Positions 12,087-22,649 of a stretch of DNA of 64,000 nucleotides are shown one piece after another; the first letter of the stretch is position 1; every line of letters begins with the position of its first letter. Position numbers and translations under genes: made by a program. Origin of the DNA: Isoetes taiwanensis. Lineage: Eukaryota > Streptophyta > Lycopodiopsida > Isoetales > Isoetaceae. The stretch lies in the NCBI GenBank assembly GCA_021234155.1, contig JAJEKV010000048.1:2923369-2987368 (forward strand), read 5' to 3'. Below the pieces are notes generated by a model, which was given only the letters and a program-made list of their open reading frames with translations, had not been told where the DNA came from and ran no database searches.

Positions 12087-12790
12087 AGGCATGTTCGACA
12101 GGTCCTTCAGAAGCTTCGAGAGCATGGTTATATGCCAAACTGGAGAAATGTTAGTTCGAGCAAGATACTCTGGAGTTTCTTGGCTATTGTATCACTCTAC
12201 ATGAAGTCTCTATGGATCCCGAAAAAGTCAGCACTATTCTAGAGTGGCAAACACTCTCTTCCGTTTGAATTATTCAATGTTTTCTTGGGTTTTCCAATTT
12301 CTATCGGCATTTTATTCGGGATTATTCAGAGATTACCCATTATTTGACATGCTCACGACAAGGACGTACAATAATGAGTGTGGAAGCAGACCGCCAAGCA
12401 CTCAAACATGCTTTTACCATACTACCAAGCTTCCTCATGCATATCCTTCAAGGCCCATATGTCAGTCGGGCTAAATGCTTTGATTTTGCTCTTGGTGGTA
12501 TCCTCGGCCACAGAGGGAGATGACCACTTACTTACATCCGGTCACTTCTTATCACTGCTGAAGTTTCAGTCAGCCAAAATCAACTAGCCAATTTATAATA
12601 CAGTCAAGCCGCTTATAGTTAATTATTTCAAGGAGTATCGCTTCCCTCGTGAGGGATCTTCTCTCATAAGGTGATGTACTCTATATAAATCACCATCAAA
12701 ATCTGGAATATTTTCAGTCCGCCGAGTGCTTAACCGGCCGGCTGTGCCTGTGGCATACTCAAGTATTACCCCACATTGATTTCACTAATT
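12087..12790 (+). pseudogene. gypsy reverse transcriptase C-terminus and RNase H
   Basis: The frame starts with HVRQVLQKLREHGY (12092-12135), the thumb helix that normally follows DDILIYS with about ten residues between. It continues with FLAIVSLYMKSLWIPKKS in a region matching FLGY...V..DP.KV. The RNase H start appears as FALGGILG-like sequence near 12480-12510. NLEYFQS with ECLTGRLCLW (about 12708-12760) matches the NL-YF...LN-RQ--W block. After 12790 the homology stops with no integrase, so the gypsy element is truncated here. Confidence 0.75.
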
Positions 12791-12800
12791 TGACCACTCC

Positions 12801-13680
12801 AATCATCTCTCCCAATTGTAGAAAAATAAGCAAAATGTAAAACCATACCTTCACATCATCCAACCTCCCCGCTTACATCCATATCAAACTCTCTAGAAAC
12901 CCTCATATTCTCGCAACATATTCTAAAATGAGGTGCACTCGACTACTCACGTACTGCTGATCCAGTAGGAACTAACCACCAGATCGTGATGTTGAAACCC
13001 CTCCGGCATCTCTCTCTCTCGCTTCGCTTTATGGTCATTTATGATTGGGGTTCCATTTATTCTCAAACATGAAATAATGAAATTTAAGGTCTTGATGGAA
13101 TATTGAGTCTCTATACCGCCTTTGCTAAAGTTTTTAGGAATATGAAGTAGGGCTCAACCTCCCACCAAAATAACCTTCCAATGTCCTAATAAAATTACTT
13201 CAATTCAATATAAACTTTTCAAAGGAACTAACCTAATTATTTTTTATCTTAAATCTATATTTTCTATAAGAACCCATTCAATTGTTTTAGGGATATGGTC
13301 TATGGTTTCGTGGAATTTGTCATTTTTACATCCATACTAAATCCACCGAACCCCATTATTGTGCTACATATTCTAACCCAGGTGCACCTTTGACTACCGC
13401 CAATCGCTTCTGATCCGGTTAACTTACCTGACCATATCGTATGTTGGAGCACCTCTCCTCGCTTCGCTTTTATATCAAGTAGGGGCACCTATGATTTCGA
13501 GCATATGAAATACATATTCACTTCAAGGTTTTGATGGAGTATCGAAATTCCCATATCGCCTTCACTACATTTTGAATATGAAGATTTGCTCCAACCCCAA
13601 GAGTTTTCTGGCCACCCAAAAAATTAGGGTTTTCCCCTTCATAAATAGGTCCCCATTTCTCACTTAGCACCCTACAGTTT
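12801..13680 (+). repeat. LTR-like region with 449-bp tandem duplication
   Basis: A block at about 12870-13180 recurs at about 13320-13600. Landmarks are acatattctaa (12916 and 13365), ctgatccag/ctgatccgg, gcttcgcttt, aaggtcttgatgga/aaggttttgatgga and gaatatgaag. The copies are diverged with many indels. Downstream, cataaatagg at 13640-13649 is a plausible TATA box. Tandem repeats followed by a TATA box are a common layout of a plant LTR U3 region. I could not find a partner LTR. Confidence 0.6.
13640..13649 (+). promoter_or_regulatory. TATA-box candidate
   Basis: The sequence cataaatagg stands 30-50 bases before a C/T-rich stretch, in an LTR-like setting. It is a sequence match only. Confidence 0.35.
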
Positions 13681-13689
13681 GCTCTTGAC

Positions 13690-15430
13690 CTTTAGGGATT
13701 TTCCCAAACTCCCCCTGAAGGCTTTTGCATCCGCTTTGTTAGTCTCATCTTCCCAGACCATGGCAACCGGGCCGACTTCGGCGATGGTACAACGCCAGCG
13801 TCTATGCCGCCGAGGCCGATGTCAATGACATTTTCCTCGAAGCCGGAAAGAAATAGATGTCCGCTTTGCCACTCGCGACGCAACCCCAAAGATATAGAAT
13901 GCTCTTTGACAGAGTTCCAAGCTAGGTAGGACCGCCCTATGCAGCCCCTTGTACAGCTACTTTGTTCCCGTGACAACCTTCCAAGCAGCCTTTGGGTGAT
14001 GTTCCAAACATTGCCAGTACTCTACCAATAAGGCCCAGAGGGTTGCCGACTACATGGTCTTTATCAAATAACAAAAGATCTCAAGTATTTTTCCACACCG
14101 CTTCTTTAGCAAGTACTCTTCTTCCCAATCGCGGCCGAACCCCATGGGAGAAACCTCTATCCCTCCCAGCATGATGTGGAACTTTAGCCCTCAAATAGCA
14201 GATCAGCTCCCTTTTGCAAGCACTCAACAGTATACAGCGCGTAATACAAGGATTCGAAGACGAGGACTACGCCGAGCTCTAATTCCAAAGACAAGAGCAA
14301 AGCAGCTCTAGCGTGAGCGTGAGTTACAGGACTTGAACGAGCTCTGCACTCCCTCGTGATCACTCCACCACTTGGCTAGGTATCACAAGCCTAGCCCCCA
14401 TCATCATCGACGGTGAGGAGTATCCGCTCCCATCCGTAACCTCCCCCTTAATGCAAGGAAAGGGGAGTATCGATTGACGAAGTTATTTCACCAATCGCAA
14501 AGAATAAGAGCTGGATGATTTCATCGTCCGAGGAGTTTCCGACTTTCCACTTCAAGTAAGAGAAGCCGACACCTACATTTAAGAGTCGACTCGACATCCA
14601 AGCCAGCGCGAACATCGTGCGATAATGGAAGCTCGAGAACCGCCGACCGAAGAGGAGTTCTATGCCATCCAAGAACAGATGGGGATCCGCGGGTGCTATC
14701 ACAAACATTTTGAGCCGAAGCTCTTCAACACCGTTCCATATAAAGAGCGATCAACCTCAAAGCGAAGCCATCGACAAATGTGGATTACAGAGAGTTCACC
14801 GCTGGAGGCAGGTCGTAATTTAATATAACGGGAAGACATAGAGCCGCTACCGAGGGAGCTAAGAATCAACAACGCCGCGACAATGATGTCACGATACTAT
14901 CACCCTTGTCAAGTGACTCGAGATATTAGCTGCAATGCCAATCAAGTAAATTCAGCCCTGTGGGCTTAAGGAGTATTCTGCGCTCACGACTTCGTGCTTT
15001 GGCAAGATGTCTTAGTCGCCAACACCGACTATGCCGCCTTAGTCAAGAGAGCCATGGCACCCACATTCTTCGATCACGCATACCTAATGGACGGGCAGGA
15101 AGATCGGCAAGGATCATACACCTCCTAATCAAGTAGGTAGAAGAATTGGTGACAGCTTTGCATGGTCATCAACAAACGCCCTCAGAACTTGGGACGCTTC
15201 TAGAACGGCCCAAGTTAAGAAGTTCCTCTTTGAGGATAACCCATCCACCGGGCTGACGTAAGAATAGTTAGACTCAACTCTTGAGGCTTTGTATTAGGAT
15301 ATTATATAATGAAATTATAATTTCCTTTTGCACTTTAAACATTTTGCTGACGATTTTGTGCTACAACTATACCAACAAACATATATAATGCAAATAACAA
15401 ATAAAACTAACTATATAGCCATGACCTACT
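13690..15430 (+). other. Unrecognised, possibly a decayed Gag
   Basis: Short plus-strand frames such as 14625-14828 (starting MEAREPPTEEEFYAIQEQMG) look protein-like, with an acidic, helical composition. They match no family I can name. The position right after a TATA-bearing LTR-like block and before the chromovirus suggests retrotransposon gag. The 15290-15440 stretch is AT-rich and non-coding. Confidence 0.3.
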
Positions 15431-16639
15431 TGTGCATACAAAATTAGAGGCACAGGATCAAGAGAACGGCCAACGGGCGAACCATAGGGGAAGAACAGGG
15501 GTCCCATTTAGGCCGGTCTCTAAGCAAGGGAGCCCGTGATGAGACGGCCCCATGACCCTGCAGGAGGAAAGGACTCCGACCTTGAGCAGAGCAAAGCGCT
15601 CGCCACACACAAGCAGAGTTAGCCTGGCGCAACACCCAGCTGCTACAAGCACTCTGAAAGCGTGAAAGGACAAGAGGAGGAGTGCAAGAGAAGAGGGTCT
15701 CAAAGACTAATCCTCCGATCAAGCTCCTGGGACTGACTGACTCCGAGGAAGAGGTCAACAAGTGCGTAACCCGGAAGGGACGATGGCACAGCACACGAGG
15801 ACTCTGACTCATCGAAAAGGTAGACCTTGGGAAACGATGGAAGGCCAGAAGCCTGCACCTCAGCGAGAACGTGTCAGCATGAGCGAGGCTTGGCTCGATG
15901 AAATGAGTGAATATGGTAACGCTCTATGTAGTAAGGAAGGACAAGGGATAAAGGCAGTGGTGGCAAATGTCTAACCCTCAAGGAGCAAAGAGACGATTCC
16001 AAGTGGAAGGGTATGCCAAGGCCCATGTATTTGCTGTGTGGATGGTCGCAGGTCCTGTAAAGTTTGCTGGGCTGCCGCCATTATGTCCCAAGAGAACACA
16101 AGTCCAACATGATGCAGCAGCTCTATTGTGTTGGCAAAGAAGGCAACAAATCAAATTTAAATATACGAGGAATCTCATGAGACTAAGGCTCATGTCGGGT
16201 TGGGAGGAAAAAAACCAGTGGAGAGCTATATTGAAGGTTTGAAATGAGGAGATCCGTAGTTTGTAAGGGCAATAAACCAAGACTCCGTGACGTAAGCAGA
16301 GTCCAAGGCAATAAGCTTGGTAAGGAATGGGGTCTCACGGCAGAGGCAAAGCTAGTATTATCGTGGATAAAGGCAAGGCAACGTAGTTATAGCCCTAGAG
16401 CAGCCAGGCCCAGGTCCAAATTTTAAAGCCCCATAGTGGCAACTATGGGAAGCAAAGCAGAGAAGAAGCAGTGTGTCCTTCAAGGACAAAGCGAGGGGTC
16501 AAATCCATCTAAAGCAAGGCGGTCCTTCTTGCAGCCATGTCCAAGGAGAGATACGGCTGCATAGAGAAGCAGCCTTTGTTTCGTGTGCTTCCAGCCAAAG
16601 CCACAGACGTCGAACCGCCCCTTCGCCATGAGCCGCCAG
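15431..16639 (+). other. Possible Gag region of the chromovirus, unconfirmed
   Basis: Two plus-strand frames, 15762-15974 and 15967-16242, overlap slightly and are rich in charged residues. No capsid motif or clean CCHC knuckle could be read. A Cys-containing segment near 16575-16610 (CFVCF, then degraded) sits where a knuckle would be expected just ahead of the protease. The assignment rests on position, not on motif. Confidence 0.3.
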
Positions 16640-16779
16640 CGGGCTAGCTGAGTTGGGTGGATGGGACAATCATTCCGACGACGACTTCCGGGCGAGGCAG
16701 CCCTTCGCGACTATATCTCGTGGTGAGGTCATATTTTTGCCGCCTATAGATACGTAACGCCGCAGAACCAAAGATAAGG

Positions 16780-17130
16780 TAATTTCACAAAGAGGGAAGC
16801 GCCGCGCCAAGTCTTCATAGTCCCGACCTCCTGAAGTAGCCATAACTTTGCATCCCCCGTATCGGTCGGTGATGTTGAAGTTGAAACCATTGAAGTCGAA
16901 GTTTGCGTCCGGCCGCCCAGCTAGCGGGAGCAAGAAGGCGACGAAAAGAGAATTAATTTCGACATTGATCTGCCAGAATTAACATCCGATGGGGGCAGAG
17001 GTAATGGGCATCGGCTGGCATGACTTGATAATAGAATCGGAGTATCTTGACCTAGGGCCATCATTGATTGTGAGCTGAAGGTGACCTCACAACGCCCGAC
17101 TAAAGATCATTGAGATCAAGGTAAAGAAGC
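16780..17130 (+). pseudogene. chromovirus protease C-terminus and RT linker
   Basis: LKPLKSKFA-type sequence near 16875-16910, FDIDLPELTSDGG near 16958-16997, and AIIDCELKVTSQRPTKDH at about 17060-17112 (across an indel) correspond to the end of the protease and the conserved R-VIDC linker before RT. The catalytic DSG loop could not be identified with confidence. Neighbouring domains fix the identity. Confidence 0.6.
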
Positions 17131-17529
17131 TCGTTCCCATCATGTAGTGTATGTTCAAGAAGAAGCTACTCAAGTGCATCAAGAGCGAAAGGTGTAGCAT
17201 ACATCCAAGCTTCGAGGATCGAATACCGAGTCGAAGAAAGTGAGGGAAGATAAAGTGCCTACCGTTGCCCAAGCAAGAGAAGAAGTTGGATCACGAGTTC
17301 CACGATCTCTTTCCGTGATGAGATCGAGCACCTCCCTCCCTTTTCCATAGGAGTCGAGTGTGAGATAGCACCGAACCCTCGAACGCCGACGAAAGCAAGG
17401 CTCCATACGTATCGACACGCAGCGATCGGCTGCAGCTAAAAGAAGCAATGCGTGCTTCATTATAGACCTAGCTGCCCTCACCATTTGGGCAATTCCATTC
17501 TCTCGGTCGCTCAAGAAGAAGTGATGGCG

Positions 17530-18170
17530 CCTTTGGCGGATGCATAATTATAGGCGCTGAATACACACCATCAAGAATAAGTATGCTTCCCGTGACGGAA
17601 GTGACTTTGGATGGATCAGCCTTAAGGGCAAAAAAGCTTCCAAAATTGACATAAGGTCGCCAGTCATCAGATCCTGATAAAGGAGGAAGACATCCATAAA
17701 CCGCCTAACGCTGGCGGGCACTATGAGTTCACTAATGCCTTTCATTTTATCGACGTTCTTCAAGAACGCTCAAGGACCTGAATCCATATCTCGGAGTTCT
17801 GGACACCTTTGTGATAGTTTTCTTGATGACATTTTGTGTATAAATAGATCCCTTTGAAGAGCACCGGCAAACACCTAAGGAGTAGAGTGCTGTAGCTGAA
17901 GAGGCACCGGCCACCAAGTTGTCGGCGCCACTACGCGAATGGAGAAGCCGGAATACCGCATGTGATCTCCGCAGAAGGAATTTCACTCGACTCCGCCAAG
18001 ATTGAAGCAGTTGATTCAAAGGGCTTCCAAGACCCAAGAACGTCCATGAGGTCGGTTTTCTCTTGGCCTAGCAGGTACGGCTGGTGAAGTTTGTGAAGAA
18101 CTTCGAAAGATAGCGCAGTCACCAATCCGACTTGACGAGGGGCTTTTAAAGGTGAAAATTGGGCGCACCA
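17530..18170 (+). pseudogene. chromovirus reverse transcriptase
   Basis: The blocks are NKYASR (17575, usual NKYPLPR), LKGKKASKIDIRSP (17621-17662, usual LKGA--FSKIDLRSGYH), TNAFHFMDVL-like sequence near 17730-17762, and FVIVFLDDIL at 17808-17837, which is a perfect catalytic LDD block. Further on, KNVHEV and FL-LAGxxRRFVKNF-like residues near 18037-18105 match the connection to RNase H. This is the cleanest RT active site in the window, although frameshifts flank it on both sides. Confidence 0.88.
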
Positions 18171-18620
18171 TCGCACAAGAAAGCCCTGCCAGGCTTGAAT
18201 TGTTGAAGGAAGCTTTTAACAACCGCCCCGCCTCGACCTCGCCGCATCTGCAGAAAAGACAAGTTGGTGGCGCATGCATTACGCGGCAAGAGATAGCCAC
18301 AAAAGTATTCGTGAAGAGCGAAAGTGGTAGTGCGCGATTCCGTGAAGATGAACGACGTACCGACGCGCCACCCGACGCATCTAATCAAGAATTGCCTTCG
18401 CAAATTTCGGCTGTGGCGCCGAATTTGAGGTAATTCACCGGAAGCGGAAGTTCCAGCTGGACATTGATCATCGTGAGCCTCCGCAATATGTATTCATGCA
18501 ACCACACCTTAACCTCGAGGCAAAGAAAGGTGGATGGAGTTCAAGAGTATGACTCTCTTGATATAGCTCCATGTCGGAAGTTAATCGGTGGTAGCTGATG
18601 CGCCAAGGCATCCTCCGACA
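18171..18620 (+). pseudogene. chromovirus RNase H
   Basis: L-EAF-NRP sequence near 18205-18225, LVAHALRGKR near 18262-18295 (usual -AYASRQL), FEV-H near 18424, and DHREPPQYVFMQPHLNL at 18465-18515 (usual DHKSLKYIFTQ-ELN-RQ) trace the domain. It would degrade the RNA of RNA/DNA hybrids during reverse transcription. At least two frame changes occur inside it. Confidence 0.78.
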
Positions 18621-18879
18621 ACTAGAGTGCATTGCAATGCAATTTCGGGACGCTTCTCCAAAGAATCCTAAGAAGATTGAAGAAACCTTGCCAATGTGAT
18701 GTGGACTTCAAGGAAGTATAAGGAGGCAAGAACAGATAAGGAGAGGGAAACCCTTCAAAAATTTTAAGAAGAAAGGTAACTTGTACCATAAGAACAAGTT
18801 GTGTGTGCTCTGGAATCATCTGGGGTGAGGAAGATTCTCCACGACAATCTACAAATGTACCAATAGCTCGGTCAAAGGT

Positions 18880-19700
18880 GATTTTATGAAGACATATTTT
18901 GTGCGCAAAGCAGCCTATTATTGGCCAGAATGAAGAAGCAAGTAGCTCGCTACATCAAGGAACGTCGCCTATGTCACAGCATCGAAGGCTGGTGCAGCTA
19001 TGAATCTGTAGGCATCGGAATCCATTAGCTGCAATTTAACGCTTAAGTGGGAGGTCATCAAAGATGGACTCTATAACGGGCTTCCATGACAAAGCAGAGG
19101 GAAGGATGCTTCGATGGTAGCGGCCTAAGTTGTCAAAGATGGCACACTTTGTGCCTTGCGTGGACCAATCGGCTACGTTTTATGGATACAAATGTAAGCT
19201 CTTCACCAAAGAAATCTTCACCCATGGCATGCCAAGGGAGATCATCTCCGACAGAGATCCAAAGTTCATGAGTGCCTTTCGGGCAAGACCTCCTTTGCAA
19301 CGATCTCGTGACGAAGCCATCCATGAGCACTCCGGCCTATCATCCCCATCTGGATGGGCAAATGGAGCGACTACCGCATTCCCGGAGGATATGCTACTTC
19401 TAAACTATGTCCGGAACAAGCAAGGTATGTGGCAAGAATTTATTCACTTGGTGGAGTTTGGCGTGATAATAGCAACTTTCGCTGCGAGTCATCCCGTCGT
19501 CGCCGCTATAATCGGTCCACGCCATCAATGCCTAACCCGCATTAATTTGGTACAACCCCGCGTCAAAGGTAGAGGTTTCGCGTTAAAGAAATGCGTTACC
19601 GCATTACGCGCCACCGTGGAAGAAGTTCGGATATCTCTTGCAAAGAAGGAGTCGCATTAAAAGAGCATCGCCGACAAGCACCTGACAACCGAGAATCGCT
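18880..19700 (+). pseudogene. chromovirus integrase
   Basis: The zinc-binding region is visible as ARMKKQVARYIKERRLC (18925-18975). The core appears as KMAHFVPC at about 19136-19160 and GMPREIISDRDPKFMSAF at 19227-19280, then HPHLDGQ-ER in a shifted frame (19345-19375), with NYVRNKQGMWQEFIHLVEF at 19403-19460 downstream. The Asp of SDRDPKF is the second catalytic residue. The 176-codon frame 19130-19660 covers part of it but switches out of register near 19285. Integrase inserts the cDNA into host DNA. Confidence 0.88.
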
Positions 19701-19974
19701 GGTGACGACGTGATGGCTCAAGATCAAAGTGAAGCAGCTAAGTCCGTGATTGGAAATTGTGGGCAGCTTGCTCCAAGGTGTACCGGACCCTTCCGTAATA
19801 GTCAGTCAAGAGAGTAGGTAATCAATCCTACGATTGGATCTACCAAAGACACCTAAAGATTCAAAGTCTTCCACGCGGAGTTTGTCAAGAAGCATACTCC
19901 AAATCCGTGATGAAGTCTTGACACTCTAACGCTTGTTGGAAATGATGTAAGAGCAAAATTCTCGAAATAGTTCC

Positions 19975-20206
19975 GTGAATTGATTCTTGATAAAGCCTTC
20001 AAGAAAACAAGGAGATCAAAGTTTCTCCAATATTTATTACGCGGAAACACTTGCTCTGGAAAACGCGACATGGGTAATTTAAGAAGGATCTTAATAAAGC
20101 GCATCTACAGCTTTATGGAGCAATGGGACTTGTATGCCTGCCCGAGGAAATCTACCATGCCCATTTGTGTAGATTTCAATGTCTTCGTAGAAGTTAAGAG
20201 CTGACC
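19975..20206 (+). pseudogene. chromodomain at the pol C-terminus
   Basis: ILDKAFKKTRRSKFLQYLLR (19985-20044), then W-H/EEATW in a shifted frame (20045-20080), and F-EQWDLYA (20112-20140) match the chromodomain of chromoviral integrases. The aromatic and acidic positions of the EEATWE block are partly lost. The frame closes with TGA at 20202-20204. Confidence 0.75.
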
Positions 20207-20213
20207 CACGAGA

Positions 20214-22649
20214 TGCAACCTATGTTTGGTATGGGTTGCATGCTGTTATCGATGATGACCACTACTTGATCTCTAGGACGTGGTGTAATGTCAATGTAGG
20301 TATTGACCGCGGCTCCATTGATGAGTTGGAAGGTAGATTAGAAAGTCTACTGGCCCCATCTAAGTAGACGACCCTCGAGATAAGAGGTCATTCGTGAATG
20401 CATTGATAATGAGATAAGAGGTCATTCAGAATGCATTGATAGGAAAAAGGACCTCTAGTCAATGCCCACTCTGCCTAATCTCTATCCTTCACGCCTCCAT
20501 ATACCTGGAAAGGACCCCATCCTCCACGGGCAACTAAAGGTGTAGGCATGAGCCCATATAGGCATTTCATAGGCCGTCTCCCCGGCCAATGGCATGGAGC
20601 AAGCATCCTCTTCCTACCGGAGATTTAGCCATGCATCTATGTAGATGTATGGGGTGGTCAAATTTTATATTTCATTATTAATAATTAAAATGGTACTAAC
20701 GAGGTCGACTAGCAGCCAATAGAAAGACTTCTGGAGGCAAGGAGGTCGAAGAGCAAAGACTTGCAACACAAATTTTGTTGGAATGTGTTGCAAGGAATGA
20801 AGAGTACCCTCAAGCATAATCAGATATGGAACTGCTAAATTTTGATGTTGTGATAAGTGAACTAATAAGTACTGTTTTAATGGAAGCAAGAATGGATAAG
20901 TTATTTGATAATGTAATGATGTAATAATGTTTTAAAAATATTACCTTAGGGTAAGTAATCCTAATAATTACGTAAGCATAATAGTAATATATTGGATGCA
21001 TCAGTTGATTGCAGGTTAGAAGATCCCAAGGTGGAGACCCACTACGTCAGCTGGACAACATCATTTCAAGGTGGGGACAATGTGATGCTCCAAAGATAGC
21101 ATACTGGCCCCAGATCTATAATCGCATCAAGCCACATGCGCATTAATTCCCACCTCGATCGACGGTACCATCGCAGTAGCCAGCGTAGCCCCTAGGGGCA
21201 ACTTGTAAGGTATGTGTATTTATTAACGTGCACATTTACCAATGCCATTACTTCTATCTAGGTGCACATTTTCCCATGTGGACACTTTTTATGCCACCTA
21301 GTCATTAAAGGCAAGTACACCCATTTATCCCCCACATGCTTAAAGGATAATTGGAAACCCTAGCCCTAACCTCCCTCAGTTTCCAGACAGGGTAAAGGAA
21401 ACCCTAACTTGCCATTTCATTCATAGGGTTTTAGACCTCGCTTTGTTGTTCTGTGAGTCAAACTCCCCGTGACTGGCCCCGAGCGATTTGACTCATTAGT
21501 TTCCCCCTATCTAGCTCCATCTTCTAGCGCCTGTGCCAGGACAGCTCTAGAAGTTCGTGAGCAGAGGAGCGCAGCCAGATCAGAGTTTAGCTCAATTTAA
21601 TAGCCTAAACCGCCTTCTAGTCATCAGACGTTAGGTTTAGCCTATTAAATTGCCCATAGCAGCCATTTAGATTCCTGTGATACTGTGACTTAACTAAAGA
21701 ACCTAACTCTCTATGATATAGATTAGATCTTAGTTCTTTTAGTTCTTCCTGATGTATATGGATGATGGATATCCGCGGAAACTTATCAGATTGAAGGGGC
21801 GGTAGACCCCAAAGCTTAGTAGTTGATGCCCTAGTTAGCCTCTAGCACACTATAGATCTCGGCCTCAGGTACAAGAACCACACCTCGGGTTGTGGGTGAA
21901 GGGCCGACCGCTTATAAGGAGGTTCGTGGTTCGGACTCTCGAATCCATTCCTCCTGGTGTAAGGGCCTAATGGATCACCAGACTAGGTCTATGGCTTGCT
22001 AATCACAGTAAGGCATGGGCTCGACACCTCGCGGATGACACGCCACTCTCCATTGGGTTCAAGTCGAATAAGGGCAGCGGCCCCTCTAGTCACCTTGAGT
22101 CAGCACGTGATCTCGAGGGAGAGATCCCTACCGCCTCCATCGTAATCGGGAGATGCACCCGTGAATAGCCCTCGCTATGATCCTGGGCTGCCAAGGGCCG
22201 TCCTAATACTCTTCTAACCTACTTTGCAAAGTGTACTGTGGAGGGGCTGATGGAGTGGACAACCCAAAGTTGCTGTTCCTATGCTAACCCAATCCATCGC
22301 TGAAGGAATTCTCGTCAGCAATGAACTGGAGACCCAAGTCACGGGCCATCCCTTGAGTCCGAGCCGGGTAGGAATTCCCATGTGATGTACCGATCTTTGT
22401 CTATGCAGAGGTGGATGAGCCATCCTTCAGATGGCTATAGGATGTTGATGTTGCATACTAACATGTACGCTATTTCGCAGCCTAGGTAGGCCCCGAGGGA
22501 GACAGTGGTAAAAACATCCTCTCATTCTTCCCAATCGAACTCATCAAGGTTGCAAAAGGATGTGGAGGGCCCTCAGATCGCTTTACTGCATGGGGATGAA
22601 CTCTGTTTGTATACCTGTGAGTGCACCGTGATATGAGTAGGGGACGCCA
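20214..22649 (+). repeat. Long LTR-like repeat, copy A
   Basis: Copy A shares colinear blocks with 36038-39006. Landmarks are ccactacttgatctctagga, gtagacgacc-tc-gagataagaggtcatt, attaccttagggtaa, gtgcacatttacc, aaaccctagccctaacct, tcaatttaatagcctaaac and agaacctaactct-atgata. The left boundary is placed at TGCAACC, 8 bases after the chromovirus stop, and the right boundary at aggggacgcca. No open frame is recognisable. A U3-like part with repeated gtgcacattta motifs and a purine/pyrimidine leader make it look like a long LTR of a gypsy element. Confidence 0.75.
20377..20440 (+). repeat. 34-bp tandem duplication inside copy A
   Basis: The unit gagataagaggtcatt...gcattgata occurs twice (20377-20410 and from 20411) but only once in copy B. 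The two units differ by cgtg against ca after ggtcatt. Confidence 0.85.

Larger units (their letters stand above)
4266..12790 (+). mobile_element. Ty3/gypsy retrotransposon, split by a copia insertion
   Basis: The recognisable domains run in the order gag, zinc knuckle, aspartic protease, reverse transcriptase and RNase H on the plus strand. The RT is cut at 6600 and resumes at 12087, with a complete copia element in between. Integrase was not found: homology stops near 12790 in the RNase H/connection region, so the 3' part is missing. The gag opening PEKFDGT and the RT form LSLIELKVLRDYI resemble the gypsy group best known from animals, fungi and seed-free plants rather than typical flowering-plant chromoviruses. 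That lineage call is from memory of family consensus and is tentative. Frames are broken throughout, so the element is dead or the sequence is noisy. Confidence 0.75.
16640..20206 (+). mobile_element. Ty3/gypsy chromovirus pol region
   Basis: Protease/linker, RT, RNase H, integrase and chromodomain follow each other on the plus strand in canonical gypsy order. Wording of the conserved blocks (ELKV-TPTKDH, KNVHEV, HGMPREIISDRDPKF, YVRNKQ-MWQEFI) is that of plant chromoviruses, and the terminal chromodomain confirms it. Chromoviruses integrate through histone-mark recognition by that domain. All domains contain stops and frame changes. A long LTR-like repeat begins 8 bases after the presumed end of pol, which makes that repeat a candidate 3' LTR. 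Confidence 0.8.

Noticed and set aside
15444-15812. 122-codon minus-strand frame
   Set aside because: Ser/Leu/Arg-rich shadow of charged plus-strand frames; no motif.
19130-19660. 176-codon frame as one intact integrase
   Set aside because: Only parts match integrase; after about 19285 the homologous sequence continues in other frames, so the frame is a frameshift composite.
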